A DNA stretch of 64,000 bases from Chryseolinea soli (GCF_003589925.1 NZ_CP032382.1:5518001-5582000), one strand, 5' to 3'; counted from the first letter of the stretch, positions 1 through 9,381 are shown. Made by a program: numbers and translations. Notes: generated from the sequence alone by a model not told the origin.

Positions 1-922
1 CCTTAGTGACCTGGGCATAATGCTGAATTATAGAGATTTAGCCTTGCAGGACACGAATGTGCTAAACCCACATTGGATCACCAATGCAGTCTATCAGATT
101 ATTAATTCAAGATTGATAATTGAAGCACAGGGAGTGTTGAATTTTAAATCCCTTTCTTCTATTCTAGACAAAAAAAATTATCCTGAAAATAAGTTCAACT
201 ATATAATTTCTTTGATGAAGAAGTTTGAACTTTGCTACGACTTAGACAACCAACGAGTACTGATTCCAGACTTGTTAGGCATTGAGGAACCTGAGTTGCA
301 AATAACCCCACAGATAAAGTTCTACATTCAATACGCATTTCTCCCCAAATCAATTATTCCACGTTTTATAGTAAGAATGCACAGGGATATCAAGAAGAAC
401 AATAGCTGGCGTACCGGTGCTATTCTTACAAATGCAAAATATGCGGCAAGGGCAATTGTAAAATCTGACGAGGAGGAAAAACGCATTTCTATATATGTTG
501 AAGGAAAGCAGCCACGTGATTTTTTTGCAATCATTAGACATACGTTGGAGGATATTAATAACTCGTTCGAAAAACTGGTTTTTGAAGAGCGTGTTGCAAT
601 TCCCAACTCTGAGCTATCAATCAGTTTTAATCATTTGTTGACCCTTGAGGGAAAGGGTATTCAAGATTATGTGCCAGAAGGATCATCGGAAGAAATAGAT
701 GTAAGCGAGGTGTTGGGTACAGTAAGAAAGACTGCGAAGGAGGAATTTGAAGAAAAAATTATGGAGCAATTGTCCTTTTTGAGAAATAAGTTCGATGACA
801 AAGATACGGTGCTAAGTGAGGCCAACAAAATCTTAGAACTTAAACCAAACATAGCCGGGATAGGGATAAATTTAAATGCCTTGGTGGATAAGGTCTTTAA
901 AAGAAAGAGGAAGAAAACTTGA
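1..922 (+). CDS. Roco (Roc-COR) GTPase, C-terminal part, 5' truncated by window edge
   Basis: The reading frame is open from base 2, ahead of the first ATG at 20, and reads LSDLGIMLNYRDL, so the gene begins outside the window. The visible part (about 306 residues) looks like a COR domain, the dimerisation domain that follows the Roc GTPase in Roco proteins. The pattern 'H/SDLGxxLNYxD...LxDTxxLNPxWxTNAVYxII' occupies the first 35 residues, and a charged, probably helical tail ends in a lysine/arginine-rich segment. The Roc domain and any leucine-rich repeats would lie upstream and cannot be seen. Roco proteins are cytosolic GTPases of mostly unknown role in bacteria. The gene is AT-richer than the catabolic locus downstream. 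The COR assignment is fairly secure; the function is not. Confidence 0.72.
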   Translation, partial: LSDLGIMLNYRDLALQDTNVLNPHWITNAVYQIINSRLIIEAQGVLNFKSLSSILDKKNYPENKFNYIISLMKKFELCYDLDNQRVLIPDLLGIEEPELQITPQIKFYIQYAFLPKSIIPRFIVRMHRDIKKNNSWRTGAILTNAKYAARAIVKSDEEEKRISIYVEGKQPRDFFAIIRHTLEDINNSFEKLVFEERVAIPNSELSISFNHLLTLEGKGIQDYVPEGSSEEIDVSEVLGTVRKTAKEEFEEKIMEQLSFLRNKFDDKDTVLSEANKILELKPNIAGIGINLNALVDKVFKRKRKKT

Positions 923-1153
923 CTGATGGTAGTGGCGAACTTTTAGAGGCATGTTCTGAATGGAGTCCGGCGATTTCAGATGCAAGAATGCGGTCAATGA
1001 AGAACAGATTCAACTGTCCTGATAACCAGCCCGTTATCTGATCTATGGCGCGTTTACAGAGAGAGATAAATTAGAGAATCCAGGGCATGAAAAACACGCC
1101 AAAATATCTATCTTTCGACTTCAATATTCCACCGGCTACTTTTTTCAATCTTC

Positions 1154-1522
1154 ATGGCGCAACGAAAGCCCATAAATATATTCTCCATATTTAACTGGGC
1201 TTTGCTCACCGTGGGTATTTCACAAATTGCCTTTAAAGTATTTGGTCCAATTCAGTTTGTTTTCGCGGTCGGCCTTTGTTCCTGTTTCTATGGATTTTTC
1301 CTGGTTAAATCTCCAGACACAAAAGGTTCGCCTCAGTCCATTTCCATCGCCCTTTTATGCTGCTCCGTAAAAATACTGATGGATAATCTCCTTTTCAGCT
1401 ACTTAATCTTTGTCGACTGGAATAATGGATGGATCGTCCTTCATTTGATGGCGTCCGGTTTGTTCTTCGGAGTGGGTTTGTTGTTGTCCTTGATGTTCTC
1501 AAAGATCTTCCATGTCGCCTGA
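1154..1522 (+). CDS. small integral membrane protein, unknown function
   Basis: This 122-residue protein is mostly hydrophobic, with about four predicted membrane segments (roughly residues 10-30, 33-51, 62-85 and 93-118) joined by short polar loops. I do not recognise a family. Its 3' end overlaps the next gene by 11 nt, because the ATG at 1512 lies inside its last codons. The two are therefore probably cotranscribed and translationally coupled, and the product may work with the membrane-anchored HEXXH protein that follows. About 230 bases between the Roco gene and this start contain no convincing gene. Confidence 0.6.
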   Translation: MAQRKPINIFSIFNWALLTVGISQIAFKVFGPIQFVFAVGLCSCFYGFFLVKSPDTKGSPQSISIALLCCSVKILMDNLLFSYLIFVDWNNGWIVLHLMASGLFFGVGLLLSLMFSKIFHVA

Positions 1523-2210
1523 TTATTTGTATCTCATCGTCGGGTTGATCTTTGTGACCGTTATTGGGTTCGATATCTATAATTGGTCGAGGGGGCATTC
1601 CTTTGTGGCGCCCGAGGTGCGGATCAAGCGTTTGTGGTCGAAACTCAATTATTCGGTTTTGATCCTGGGGGTCACGGCGCTGGTGACGGCAATCTTATTG
1701 AATGTGAATGTGCTGTCGTACCGCCGTCCAATGGCCTATGCGTTGGTGAAGACCATTACGTTGAAAGATTTCAGGGGATTCAAGATGCCGAATGAGACGC
1801 TGGATGGGGGCAACGAGTTTGCCTTTATTACGACTTCCATTGAATGGGATAGGGAAGGAGACCAGGTCGTTGTCAATGCGCTTTTTCATCCTTCGCGGTC
1901 TTATGTTTATAATAACCGGACAGGGGATGGGTTTCTGTTGCAGCACGAGCTATACCATTTTCATGTGACGGAATATTTTGCCAGGCTCTGCCGCCAGGAA
2001 TTGTCTGGCCGGTCAACGCCTCCCGCCAGTGCTGAGATAGCGGCTATCATCAAAAAGAATAGACTACAAGAGCGTAGAGTGCAATACCGGTATGATGATG
2101 AGGCGTATCATGGCGTTATTTTGCAAAAGCAGAAGCAATGGGAACAAAAAGTGGATAGTTTATTATCTTCGGTGAAAGCATTTGAGAACCCTAAAGTCGG
2201 ATACAATTAA
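1512..2210 (+). CDS. membrane-anchored HEXXH protein, DUF922-like putative zinc protease
   Basis: The 232-residue product has two N-terminal membrane segments (about residues 5-21 and 48-68), then a soluble domain. At residues 145-149 it carries HELYH, a perfect HEXXH zincin motif, within the context LLQHELYHFHVTEYFAR. This resembles the HEQxHFxITE stretch of DUF922-type putative metalloproteases in Bacteroidota. I see no second definite zinc ligand, although E154 five residues after the motif is a candidate. The tail is charged and helical. It overlaps the preceding gene and sits 7 nt before the next, so it is part of a short operon. A membrane-bound hydrolase is likely; the substrate is unknown. 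Confidence 0.55.
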   Translation: MSPDYLYLIVGLIFVTVIGFDIYNWSRGHSFVAPEVRIKRLWSKLNYSVLILGVTALVTAILLNVNVLSYRRPMAYALVKTITLKDFRGFKMPNETLDGGNEFAFITTSIEWDREGDQVVVNALFHPSRSYVYNNRTGDGFLLQHELYHFHVTEYFARLCRQELSGRSTPPASAEIAAIIKKNRLQERRVQYRYDDEAYHGVILQKQKQWEQKVDSLLSSVKAFENPKVGYN

Positions 2211-2217
2211 TTGATAT

Positions 2218-2967
2218 ATGATTAAAATGAAGCGTTTTTTATTTGTGATTTGTTGTGGCGTTGCCATCCTGGGATGTAGCAGTAAGCAGAGATTCCCGAT
2301 CGACAAGCGTTTCTGGACCCCCGAGGATTACCAGACCGTTATTTTTGAAATTCAGTATCAGACTCCCAAAGACGAGCTGTATCCGAAGTTTTCGGATCCC
2401 GAAAATGCCGTCGTCATTCAAAAGCTGGTGGATGCTCAGAACTACCTGGTGGTGGCGGATGATAAAGAACTTGGTCTGAACTATAAGAACGAAGTGACCA
2501 AGGAATTTTTTCATAAGTACCGCGACCTGTACGATACCTATAAAGGCATGGACGTACAAGACAAATATATTTATCCCGAAGAATTGATCGCGGTCGAGAA
2601 GTTTGGACTGGGGCTTCAGATCTACTACTTCAAGCTGGGGAACGATCGGATCGCCGAGCAAGCAGATGCAGCAGACTCCACAGAAACCAAACGCGTTTTG
2701 ACGTCTAACCGGCAAACGATCATTGGGAATTTTAATTTATACCTGGACAATGTGAAGGATGAAAAGCGCTTTGGCTCTTACGCGCCATCGTTGGCCGAGG
2801 GAATCACCACCCATTTCTTCAAGCTGATCGAGACTTTCCCCGATGCGAATTATGGGGAGATGCTGGCAAAGGCTAAAGGCATGTCTGCGAAAACTCAGGT
2901 TCCGGAGATTAAGATTGCGTTGGAGGGCTTGGTGAGTAAGCTGGAGGGGATGAAGAAGCCTGTTTAG
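2218..2967 (+). CDS. lipoprotein of unknown function
   Basis: The 249-residue product starts with a lipoprotein signal ending AILGC, so C20 should be lipidated. The ATG at 2227 (M4) is an equally good start. The mature part is soluble and mostly helical, without internal membrane segments or a motif I recognise. It contains the stretch RDLYDTYKGMDVQDKYIYPEE and a C-terminal region that looks like helical repeats. It follows the HEXXH protein by 7 nt and precedes a frameshifted secreted-protein gene by 9 nt, which suggests one cell-envelope operon from 1154 to 3505. Confidence 0.55.
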   Translation: MIKMKRFLFVICCGVAILGCSSKQRFPIDKRFWTPEDYQTVIFEIQYQTPKDELYPKFSDPENAVVIQKLVDAQNYLVVADDKELGLNYKNEVTKEFFHKYRDLYDTYKGMDVQDKYIYPEELIAVEKFGLGLQIYYFKLGNDRIAEQADAADSTETKRVLTSNRQTIIGNFNLYLDNVKDEKRFGSYAPSLAEGITTHFFKLIETFPDANYGEMLAKAKGMSAKTQVPEIKIALEGLVSKLEGMKKPV

Positions 2968-2976
2968 TTTTTTTTT

Positions 2977-3505
2977 ATGAAGAAAGTCATTCTGATAGTT
3001 TTTTTTGGGATTAGCAGCATTCTGATGTTTGGGCAAACAAAGTTCTCATCAAACGGAATAAAGTTTTCTCTCCCTAAAGGTTTTAACCGAACCCGCTCAC
3101 GAGGCTCCGAATTTGCAACATTTAATCGCGGCGATACATTGCAAATCGCATTTGCAAATGGATGTGATAACTACGTGGGACGTAGTGATTCAAAGCTGAG
3201 CAAAGACATGACCGCGGATATATGTTTTGAGACCTTGTTTGTTAAAATAAAAGCAGGAGAAAAACTGACTTGGGTGTCGAACCCCAAAAGACACGATAAT
3301 TCAAAAGTTTCCCTGCAAGTGGGCTGAGTTTCACACAACGGTAGACAAGCAAGATTACTACGCGGTTTATTTCCTCGTGAAGGGAAAGAATCATAGATAC
3401 GAAATTATGTTTTCCGGGCACTTGGCCAATAAAAAGGATGACCTCAAGGTCTTACAGAAAATAATGTCCACTTACAAGGAGGAAAAAGTGACGAAGGGAT
3501 CTTAA
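2977..3505 (+). pseudogene. small secreted protein gene broken by a single-base frameshift
   Basis: The first frame encodes a signal peptide (MKKVILIVFFGISSILMFGQ) and about 95 further residues, then stops at 3325-3327. The next frame continues without interruption from the same place to TAA at 3503-3505. It reads KWAEFHTTVDKQDYYAVYF and ends ...QKIMSTYKEEKVTKGS, a natural-looking C-terminal helix. Removing one A from the run near 3302-3306 joins the halves as DNSKFPCKWAEFH, giving a protein of about 175 residues. Either the gene is decayed or the base is a sequencing error. No family recognised. It is the last gene of the 1154-3505 set. Confidence 0.6.
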
Positions 3506-3518
3506 CTGTTGTTGCTAT

Positions 3519-3986
3519 TCAAGGTGCTTTTAATGCGTCCCATGGCGTAGTGGCGGGGGACGCTTTATAAATAGCAACATTGTCCGGGCTGCGTTTGAAA
3601 TGTACCAGCCAGTTGTATTTCTTGTCCCCAATATAAAAATCCACTTGCCATAGGCTTACGAGCGTGAGAATCACTGCGGGCTTGGCGTCGTACACTCGGG
3701 CGGTTTTTCCAGGTAATGCCTCGGCGAGCACTATCCAGTAATTCTGTTTTGGATCAAGCACCGTCAACTCCCAATGGAGATGGGGTGGCAGCAGTTCCTT
3801 CACCTTTTCTTTGTCCTTGAGACCATCCGGCCAGTTCTGGAAGCCTTCGTTGTAGTCTAGCGTATAGGTTGTCAGAAACCGATCATGTATCTTTTTAAGG
3901 ATGTCCAAACCTTCAGTGAAAGGATCCCTAAAGTCTTTTGGATCGGTTGTTTTCTTTAATCTCTCAATTTTCTCTTCCCAGTACAT
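3519..3986 (-). CDS. hypothetical cytoplasmic protein, 155 aa
   Basis: This minus-strand gene encodes a soluble 155-residue protein with no signal peptide. The N-terminal half is charged and helical (EEKIERLKKTTDPKDF). The C-terminal half contains alternating hydrophobic stretches, such as LTLVSLWQVDFYIGDKKYNW, that look like beta strands. I recognise no family. It lies 36 nt downstream of the DUF5946-like gene on the same strand, so the two could be cotranscribed, and it converges with the frameshifted gene on the other strand. Confidence 0.5.
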   Translation of the reverse strand: MYWEEKIERLKKTTDPKDFRDPFTEGLDILKKIHDRFLTTYTLDYNEGFQNWPDGLKDKEKVKELLPPHLHWELTVLDPKQNYWIVLAEALPGKTARVYDAKPAVILTLVSLWQVDFYIGDKKYNWLVHFKRSPDNVAIYKASPATTPWDALKAP

Positions 3987-4022
3987 GTGTTTGTCGTTCT
4001 TGATAGCTCAACAAATTCTACC

Positions 4023-4430
4023 TTATTTTAAATTCTCATCACAATATCTAATTATTATATCCCGAACGCTTCTGTATGCTTCCCAAACCGAAACACACCA
4101 ATCTCTGATCGCGGCGTCTCGCTCTGGTCCAGGCGGTGCTTTCAAAACTTCCTGTACGGTTATTTCGCCTCTTTTTTCGGGTAAACGGAAAGACGGTAAG
4201 TTCTTTTTGTTTTTGGAGAGCTGCAGGTGGGCTTGTTGAACTTGGCGGCCTGTGTAGTTTTTCTCAATCATTAAGTATAATCCTGACAAAGCATAAATAA
4301 TAGCGATGGGCTTTGTCCTGGCATCTGCCGTCTGTGCGGTTTGCGCGTCTACTATATGTTGATGGATGAAATATAAATTGTCGGGGTGGGCGAGGGTATA
4401 GAAGGAGAGTTCGTGGTATTGTTCTGACAT
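4023..4430 (-). CDS. DUF5946 family protein
   Basis: I chose the ATG at 4430, giving MSEQYHELSFYTLAHPD, over an upstream TTG at 4445 that adds five unconvincing residues. The 135-residue product has the hallmark opening of the DUF5946 family: Y-H-E-L-S-x-Y-T-L-A-H then FIHQHIVDA. It also has the conserved blocks ALSGLYL, EKNYTGRQVQxAH, RGEITVxEVL and PPGPxRDAAIxxWCxSVWEA. The family is small, soluble and of unknown function. The conserved histidines near the N-terminus suggest metal binding, which is inference. It is transcribed away from fecR, leaving about 200 nt for divergent promoters. Confidence 0.7.
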   Translation of the reverse strand: MSEQYHELSFYTLAHPDNLYFIHQHIVDAQTAQTADARTKPIAIIYALSGLYLMIEKNYTGRQVQQAHLQLSKNKKNLPSFRLPEKRGEITVQEVLKAPPGPERDAAIRDWCVSVWEAYRSVRDIIIRYCDENLK

Positions 4431-4629
4431 AATTGCTCTATTCAATAAAGTGCCCGTTGCCTTTCACCCCCTAAGATACTTGTCCTTTCTGAATCTTGGT
4501 CTCCCGCATTAAACCAATGCACCGGGCCTAAATACACCCCCCTCAAAAAAAATCTCAAAAAAAACGGTGAGAAATCGATTGTAGCCCCCTCTTAAGGCTT
4601 ATTCGTCCAAAATCCTAGACCCACGACCC

Positions 4630-5631
4630 GTGAAAAAGTACGTTAACTTCTCTGTAAATGACTTCGTTACCGATGATTATTTTCAGTATTGGGTGTCACA
4701 CCCCGCCGAGGAGAACCCGCGCATCTTTTGGGAAGCCTGGCTTGAGCAGCATCCCGAAAAACGCGAGGATGTAGAGGAAGCCCGCGCGATCCTGGAGAGC
4801 ATCCGTTTCTCCAACCATACCCTCAGCCACGAAGACCTTACCCAACTTTGGGACCGCATCCGCGACATTGACAACAGCCGAGAACTGAAACGCCATCAGC
4901 CGGGGATTGCTCGCGGATGGTACGCCGCGGCCGCTGTTACACTCATTCTTATGCTGAGCGCATTTTTTCTATTCCAACAGCAAAAGCCCTGGAGAGAATA
5001 CCACACTGCCTATGGCGAAACCAAAACCGTGGTGTTGCCCGACAACTCACAGGTCATCCTCAACGCAAACTCGACCCTACGCATTCTTAAGGGTTGGGAT
5101 GAGAAAGCCGACCGCGAGATCTGGCTCGAAGGCGAAGGGCTCTTCTCGGTGGTGCACACCAAAAATAACCAACCCTTTCGCGTGCGCACCGACGACGGTG
5201 TGAGTGTCGATGTGTTGGGCACGGTGTTCAATGTCTATAAGCGGACGCTCAAAACCACGGTCATTCTCAAGTCCGGTCAGATCCGCCTGAACCTGCCGAT
5301 GGCCAAATCGCAGGAAAAGATCCTGATGAAGCCGGGTGAGATGGTCGAATTCAAGGGCAAGAAATACAAGAAGGAAGAAGTGGACCCGCAGCTCTACACG
5401 GCCTGGACGCAAAACAAGATCATTCTCAACCACACCAGCCTCGGCGAGATGGTGCGCATGCTCCGCGACAACTATGGGTTGGAAGTGAAAGTGACCGACG
5501 CCACACTGCTGGAACAAACCGTGTCGGGATCCATGCCCTTGGCGAATGCCGAAGAGCTGTTGCAGCAAATGGCAAAGGCTTTTCAATTGAAGATCACGCG
5601 CGACGGCTCTACGATCACCATCGAAGAATAG
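4630..5631 (+). CDS. FecR-family anti-sigma factor
   Basis: The start is GTG at 4630, because no ATG lies near the conserved N-terminal pattern (NFSVNDFVTDDYFQYWV). The 333-residue product has an N-terminal cytoplasmic anti-sigma region rich in W and E (residues 8-80), one membrane segment (about 97-115), a periplasmic FecR domain (about 124-225) and a C-terminal DUF4974 domain (about 255-333). In this family the N-terminus holds an ECF sigma factor, and the periplasmic part senses the STN domain of a TonB receptor. The STN-bearing SusC begins 111 nt downstream and fits as partner. No ECF sigma gene is adjacent, which is unusual. It probably controls the SusC/D and catabolic genes that follow. 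Confidence 0.9.
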   Translation: MKKYVNFSVNDFVTDDYFQYWVSHPAEENPRIFWEAWLEQHPEKREDVEEARAILESIRFSNHTLSHEDLTQLWDRIRDIDNSRELKRHQPGIARGWYAAAAVTLILMLSAFFLFQQQKPWREYHTAYGETKTVVLPDNSQVILNANSTLRILKGWDEKADREIWLEGEGLFSVVHTKNNQPFRVRTDDGVSVDVLGTVFNVYKRTLKTTVILKSGQIRLNLPMAKSQEKILMKPGEMVEFKGKKYKKEEVDPQLYTAWTQNKIILNHTSLGEMVRMLRDNYGLEVKVTDATLLEQTVSGSMPLANAEELLQQMAKAFQLKITRDGSTITIEE

Positions 5632-5742
5632 TAAAGAAATGTATCACCCTAAATGAATAGAGAATGAGAGAGACACAACCTAACGCATTTTAAATGTGTA
5701 GACCCTAAGAAACTAATCCGCTACAATCTAAAACCCTAACCT

Positions 5743-8700
5743 ATGAAAAATCGCTACCTATTGCTCGGCATGTTGCTCGTGGCGCATCTGCAGGCCATGT
5801 CGCAGCACGACCCCGTCTACGCGGCGGCTACCCGTCCCCGCGTCGCGCAGCAACGTACGGGCGACGCGAGCTCGTTAAAGCAAGCGTTGACCGATTTGGA
5901 ACATTCCTTTGCGATCTCCATCGCCTACAAGGACGAGTGGATTGAAAACAAACAGGTACGCTTTTCGGCCCGCAACTTCAAGGCCGTGGAACAAGCGCTG
6001 GATAGTGTCTTGAAAGACACGGGCCTCTATTATGAAAAGGCTGGCGATGGCTTCTATGTCATCTACAAGAAGACTGCCCGCACTGCCGAGCAACCCCAAA
6101 GTTCGACCGTGCTCGTGCCTGCGCTCGCGCTCAACAAGGTGGAAGATTTTGACACCTTCCTCGAACGCGACATGGTGCGTGATGTGGCGCGCCGCGAAGA
6201 ACTGTTGGCTCAGACGGTGACCGGTACCATCCGCGAAGAAGGCGGAGCGGGTTTCCCCGGGGTGAACGTGGTGGTGAAGGGAACAACCACCGGGACCACT
6301 ACCGATGCCGACGGTCGCTACTCCATTGTAGTGGACAACGAGAACGCCGTACTGGTGTTTTCTTTTGTCGGTTATGCCACGCAGGAAATAACCGTGGCGG
6401 GACGCAGCGTGATTGACGTGAACATGGCGCCCGACTTGAAATCATTGGATGAAGTGGTGGTCACTGCGCTGGGTATCGAGCGGTCGGCAAAGAGCTTGGG
6501 CTATTCCACTTCGAAAGTGAGCTCCGATGCGTTTGCCGTGAACCGTTCGACCAATGTGATGAACACGCTGCAAGGCAAGATCGCCGGTGTGAACGTGACC
6601 TCGTTGGGCACAGGTCCCGGGGGGTCGTCCAAGATCCGCATCCGGGGTCAGTCTTCGATCGGTGGTCAGAACACGCCACTGATCGTAGTCAACGGCGTGC
6701 CGATAGATAACACCAATTTCGGTACTAACCAGGGAAATACGGCCGGCGATAATTCGGTGAACAACAAAGGCGGTGGCGCCTCGACCGACGGCGGCGACGG
6801 CCTCAACAGCATCAACCCCGACGACGTCGAAAGCATGACGGTGTTGAAAGGCGCAACGGCTGCAGCCTTGTACGGATCACGTGCCCAGAACGGTGTGATC
6901 ATGATCACCACCAAGTCGCGGAATTCCCTCACCAAGGGTGTGGGCGTGACGTATAACATGAACTTTACCGACGAAAAAGTGCTGGACTACACGGACTATC
7001 AATATGAGTACGGGCAGGGCGAGAACGGCCTCGGCCCCGCTTCTGCGGGAGCGTTGCCCAACCCCACGACCGGCCAGTGGTCTTTCGGACCCAAGATCGA
7101 GCCGGGCATGACGCAGCTTTTGTTCAACAACGTGCAGGTTCCCTATGTTGCGCAAAAGGGTATCATCAACCAGTTCTACCGCCACGGTCAGAATTTTACC
7201 AATAGCGTTTCCGTGTCTGCCAATGGCGAAAAGGGAGGGATGAATTTGTCGGTGTCCAACATGGACAGCAAGGGCGTCACACCCAACAACACTTTCAACC
7301 GCAAAACGTTGAACCTGGGCTTTGGCTATGACCTGTCGTCCAAGTTGAGTTTTAAGGGAAACGTGAACTATGCCAACGAGTACAGCAAAAATCCCCCGGT
7401 AGTGTCCGACCAGGACAATTCCATACCGACATCGTTGTACGCTATGGCGAACACCATGCCGCTCGATGTGTTAAGAGATAACCGGTACAACGCCGGCGGA
7501 GGCGAATATGTGTACTCCCGGTTTACCAACCGTACGAATCCGTACTGGGTGCTGGACCAGGTGAAGCAGAACATCCGGAGAGACCGGATATTCGGAAACC
7601 TTTCGGCGAAATACAATTTTACCAAGTGGCTTAATCTGCAGGTTCGCGGCGGACAGGATTACTGGTCGCGGGATGCGGACTACATCAACCTGCCCACGGG
7701 AAAAGCCTCCATCAGTTCGGGTTCGGTGAACTCGGCCGTGTCTGGGTTCTACAACGGCCTCTACACGCAGGAGTCACGCCGGTTCCGCGAAACCAATATC
7801 GACTTTCTGCTGAGGGCCAACAAGGACTTCCAGAACTTTGGGGTGGATGTGAGCGTAGGTGGAAACCGGATGCACCGGCGTTCGGACACCAACACCGTGC
7901 AGGTGACAGACTTTGCGGTAAAAGATTTGTACACCGTTCAAAACGGTCGCGCAAAGGATCCGACCTATGACCTGGTAACACGCAGCGTGAATTCCCTCTA
8001 TGGTATGGCAGAAGTGAACTACAAACAATTCCTGTACTTGAATCTCACCACCCGCGACGACTGGTTTTCCACCTTGTCGCCCGGAAAGCGGAAGAAGAAC
8101 TATTCTTCGGTATCGGCCAGCTATGTCTTTTCGCAAATGATGGGTGGCGATTTGAATTGGCTAGACTTCGGCAAGATCAGGGCTGCCTATGCACGTGTGG
8201 GTAGCGACTCGGATGTGCCGCCGTACTCACAACAGTTGATCTATACGGTCAATGCCAATCAGTTTCAGGGCCAGCCCGTGGGAACCTCCGGGACCATCGT
8301 ACCCAATCTCACCTTGAGTCCCATGCAGGTGGACGAAACGGAGTTGGGACTCGAGTTGAAGATGTTCGGCAACCGCGTCAACATGGATGTGGCCGTCTAT
8401 AGGAAGATCACCACCGATCAAATCGTTCGGGCGCAGATCTCGGATGCCTCCGGGTTTATCAACACGCTGATCAACCATGGCAAAAGCCAAAACAAGGGTA
8501 TCGAACTCATGCTGAACGTGGTGCCCCTGAGGACCGATAATTTTCAGTGGGACCTTACCTTCAACGGTGCCTATAACATCACGAAGGTGCTCAGTCTATT
8601 GACTACCAATGATGGTGAGAATATCACGGTGGGAACGCACGTATTCAACGGCTATGTACAGCAGATCGTCGGACAAGAAATGGGTCAGATCGTTGGCTTC

Positions 8701-9369
8701 GGCTACCGGAGAGACGATGGGTCCGTCGAGGCCGATCACAAGGGTATGATTGTTTACGGGGCCAACGGCGTGGCCTTGCCCACGACCAAACTGATCCCCT
8801 TCGGCAGTGCGTTGCCAAAATGGGTCGGGGGGATCACAAACTCCTTCAACTACAAAGGCATCACGGCTTCCGTCCTCATCGACTTCAAGCTGGGTGGTAA
8901 GGTGCTGTCGGGAACAAACTTTAACGCCTATCGTCACGGGCTCTCCAAGGAAACACTGTTTGGCAGAGAAGGTGGCATTGACCCGGTCACGGGTGCTCAA
9001 AAGGGTGCCGTGGTGGGCGTGGGTGTCGACGTCAACAGCAACATCAACACGAAGGCCGCCGGAGCAGAAGACTTCTATTCAGTGGTGCGGGGCTCGGGAA
9101 TCGTGGAGCCGGTCATTTACAATGCGGGTTACTGGAAACTTCGCCAGATCACGGTGGGCTATGACTTCACGAAATTTCTCAAAGCGACATTCCCCATCAA
9201 GGGTATCCGGTTGAGCTTTGTGGCCAACAACGTGCTGATGATCAAAAAGTGGGTTCCCAACATCGACCCCGAGAGCTTCAGCTACAGTTCAGACAACGTA
9301 GTGGGCTTGGAGTCGCCGAGTGTACCCACCACACGGAGCATCGGGTTCAACTTGAATGTCAAATTTTAA
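5743..9369 (+). CDS. SusC/RagA-family TonB-dependent receptor with N-terminal STN signalling domain
   Basis: The 1208-residue protein has a signal peptide (residues 1-20), an STN domain (about 44-110), a carboxypeptidase-D-like beta sandwich (about 158-232), the motif DEVVVTALG just before the plug, the plug (to about 390) and a long 22-strand barrel ending in NLNVKF. SusC proteins take up oligomers through the outer membrane using TonB energy. The STN domain lets ligand binding be reported to a FecR protein, here encoded just upstream. SusD follows after 12 nt, so the two form one complex and operon. The substrate is not evident from the sequence. The downstream sugar-acid-type dehydratases and aldolases suggest an acidic carbohydrate or related hydroxy acid (inference). 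Confidence 0.95.
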   Translation: MKNRYLLLGMLLVAHLQAMSQHDPVYAAATRPRVAQQRTGDASSLKQALTDLEHSFAISIAYKDEWIENKQVRFSARNFKAVEQALDSVLKDTGLYYEKAGDGFYVIYKKTARTAEQPQSSTVLVPALALNKVEDFDTFLERDMVRDVARREELLAQTVTGTIREEGGAGFPGVNVVVKGTTTGTTTDADGRYSIVVDNENAVLVFSFVGYATQEITVAGRSVIDVNMAPDLKSLDEVVVTALGIERSAKSLGYSTSKVSSDAFAVNRSTNVMNTLQGKIAGVNVTSLGTGPGGSSKIRIRGQSSIGGQNTPLIVVNGVPIDNTNFGTNQGNTAGDNSVNNKGGGASTDGGDGLNSINPDDVESMTVLKGATAAALYGSRAQNGVIMITTKSRNSLTKGVGVTYNMNFTDEKVLDYTDYQYEYGQGENGLGPASAGALPNPTTGQWSFGPKIEPGMTQLLFNNVQVPYVAQKGIINQFYRHGQNFTNSVSVSANGEKGGMNLSVSNMDSKGVTPNNTFNRKTLNLGFGYDLSSKLSFKGNVNYANEYSKNPPVVSDQDNSIPTSLYAMANTMPLDVLRDNRYNAGGGEYVYSRFTNRTNPYWVLDQVKQNIRRDRIFGNLSAKYNFTKWLNLQVRGGQDYWSRDADYINLPTGKASISSGSVNSAVSGFYNGLYTQESRRFRETNIDFLLRANKDFQNFGVDVSVGGNRMHRRSDTNTVQVTDFAVKDLYTVQNGRAKDPTYDLVTRSVNSLYGMAEVNYKQFLYLNLTTRDDWFSTLSPGKRKKNYSSVSASYVFSQMMGGDLNWLDFGKIRAAYARVGSDSDVPPYSQQLIYTVNANQFQGQPVGTSGTIVPNLTLSPMQVDETELGLELKMFGNRVNMDVAVYRKITTDQIVRAQISDASGFINTLINHGKSQNKGIELMLNVVPLRTDNFQWDLTFNGAYNITKVLSLLTTNDGENITVGTHVFNGYVQQIVGQEMGQIVGFGYRRDDGSVEADHKGMIVYGANGVALPTTKLIPFGSALPKWVGGITNSFNYKGITASVLIDFKLGGKVLSGTNFNAYRHGLSKETLFGREGGIDPVTGAQKGAVVGVGVDVNSNINTKAAGAEDFYSVVRGSGIVEPVIYNAGYWKLRQITVGYDFTKFLKATFPIKGIRLSFVANNVLMIKKWVPNIDPESFSYSSDNVVGLESPSVPTTRSIGFNLNVKF

Positions 9370-9381
9370 TCTACACATCGC

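Noticed and set aside
1087..1191. 34-codon ORF (MKNTPKYLSFDFNIPPATFF...)
   Set aside because: It is short, in another frame than the following gene, overlaps its start and has no recognisable feature.
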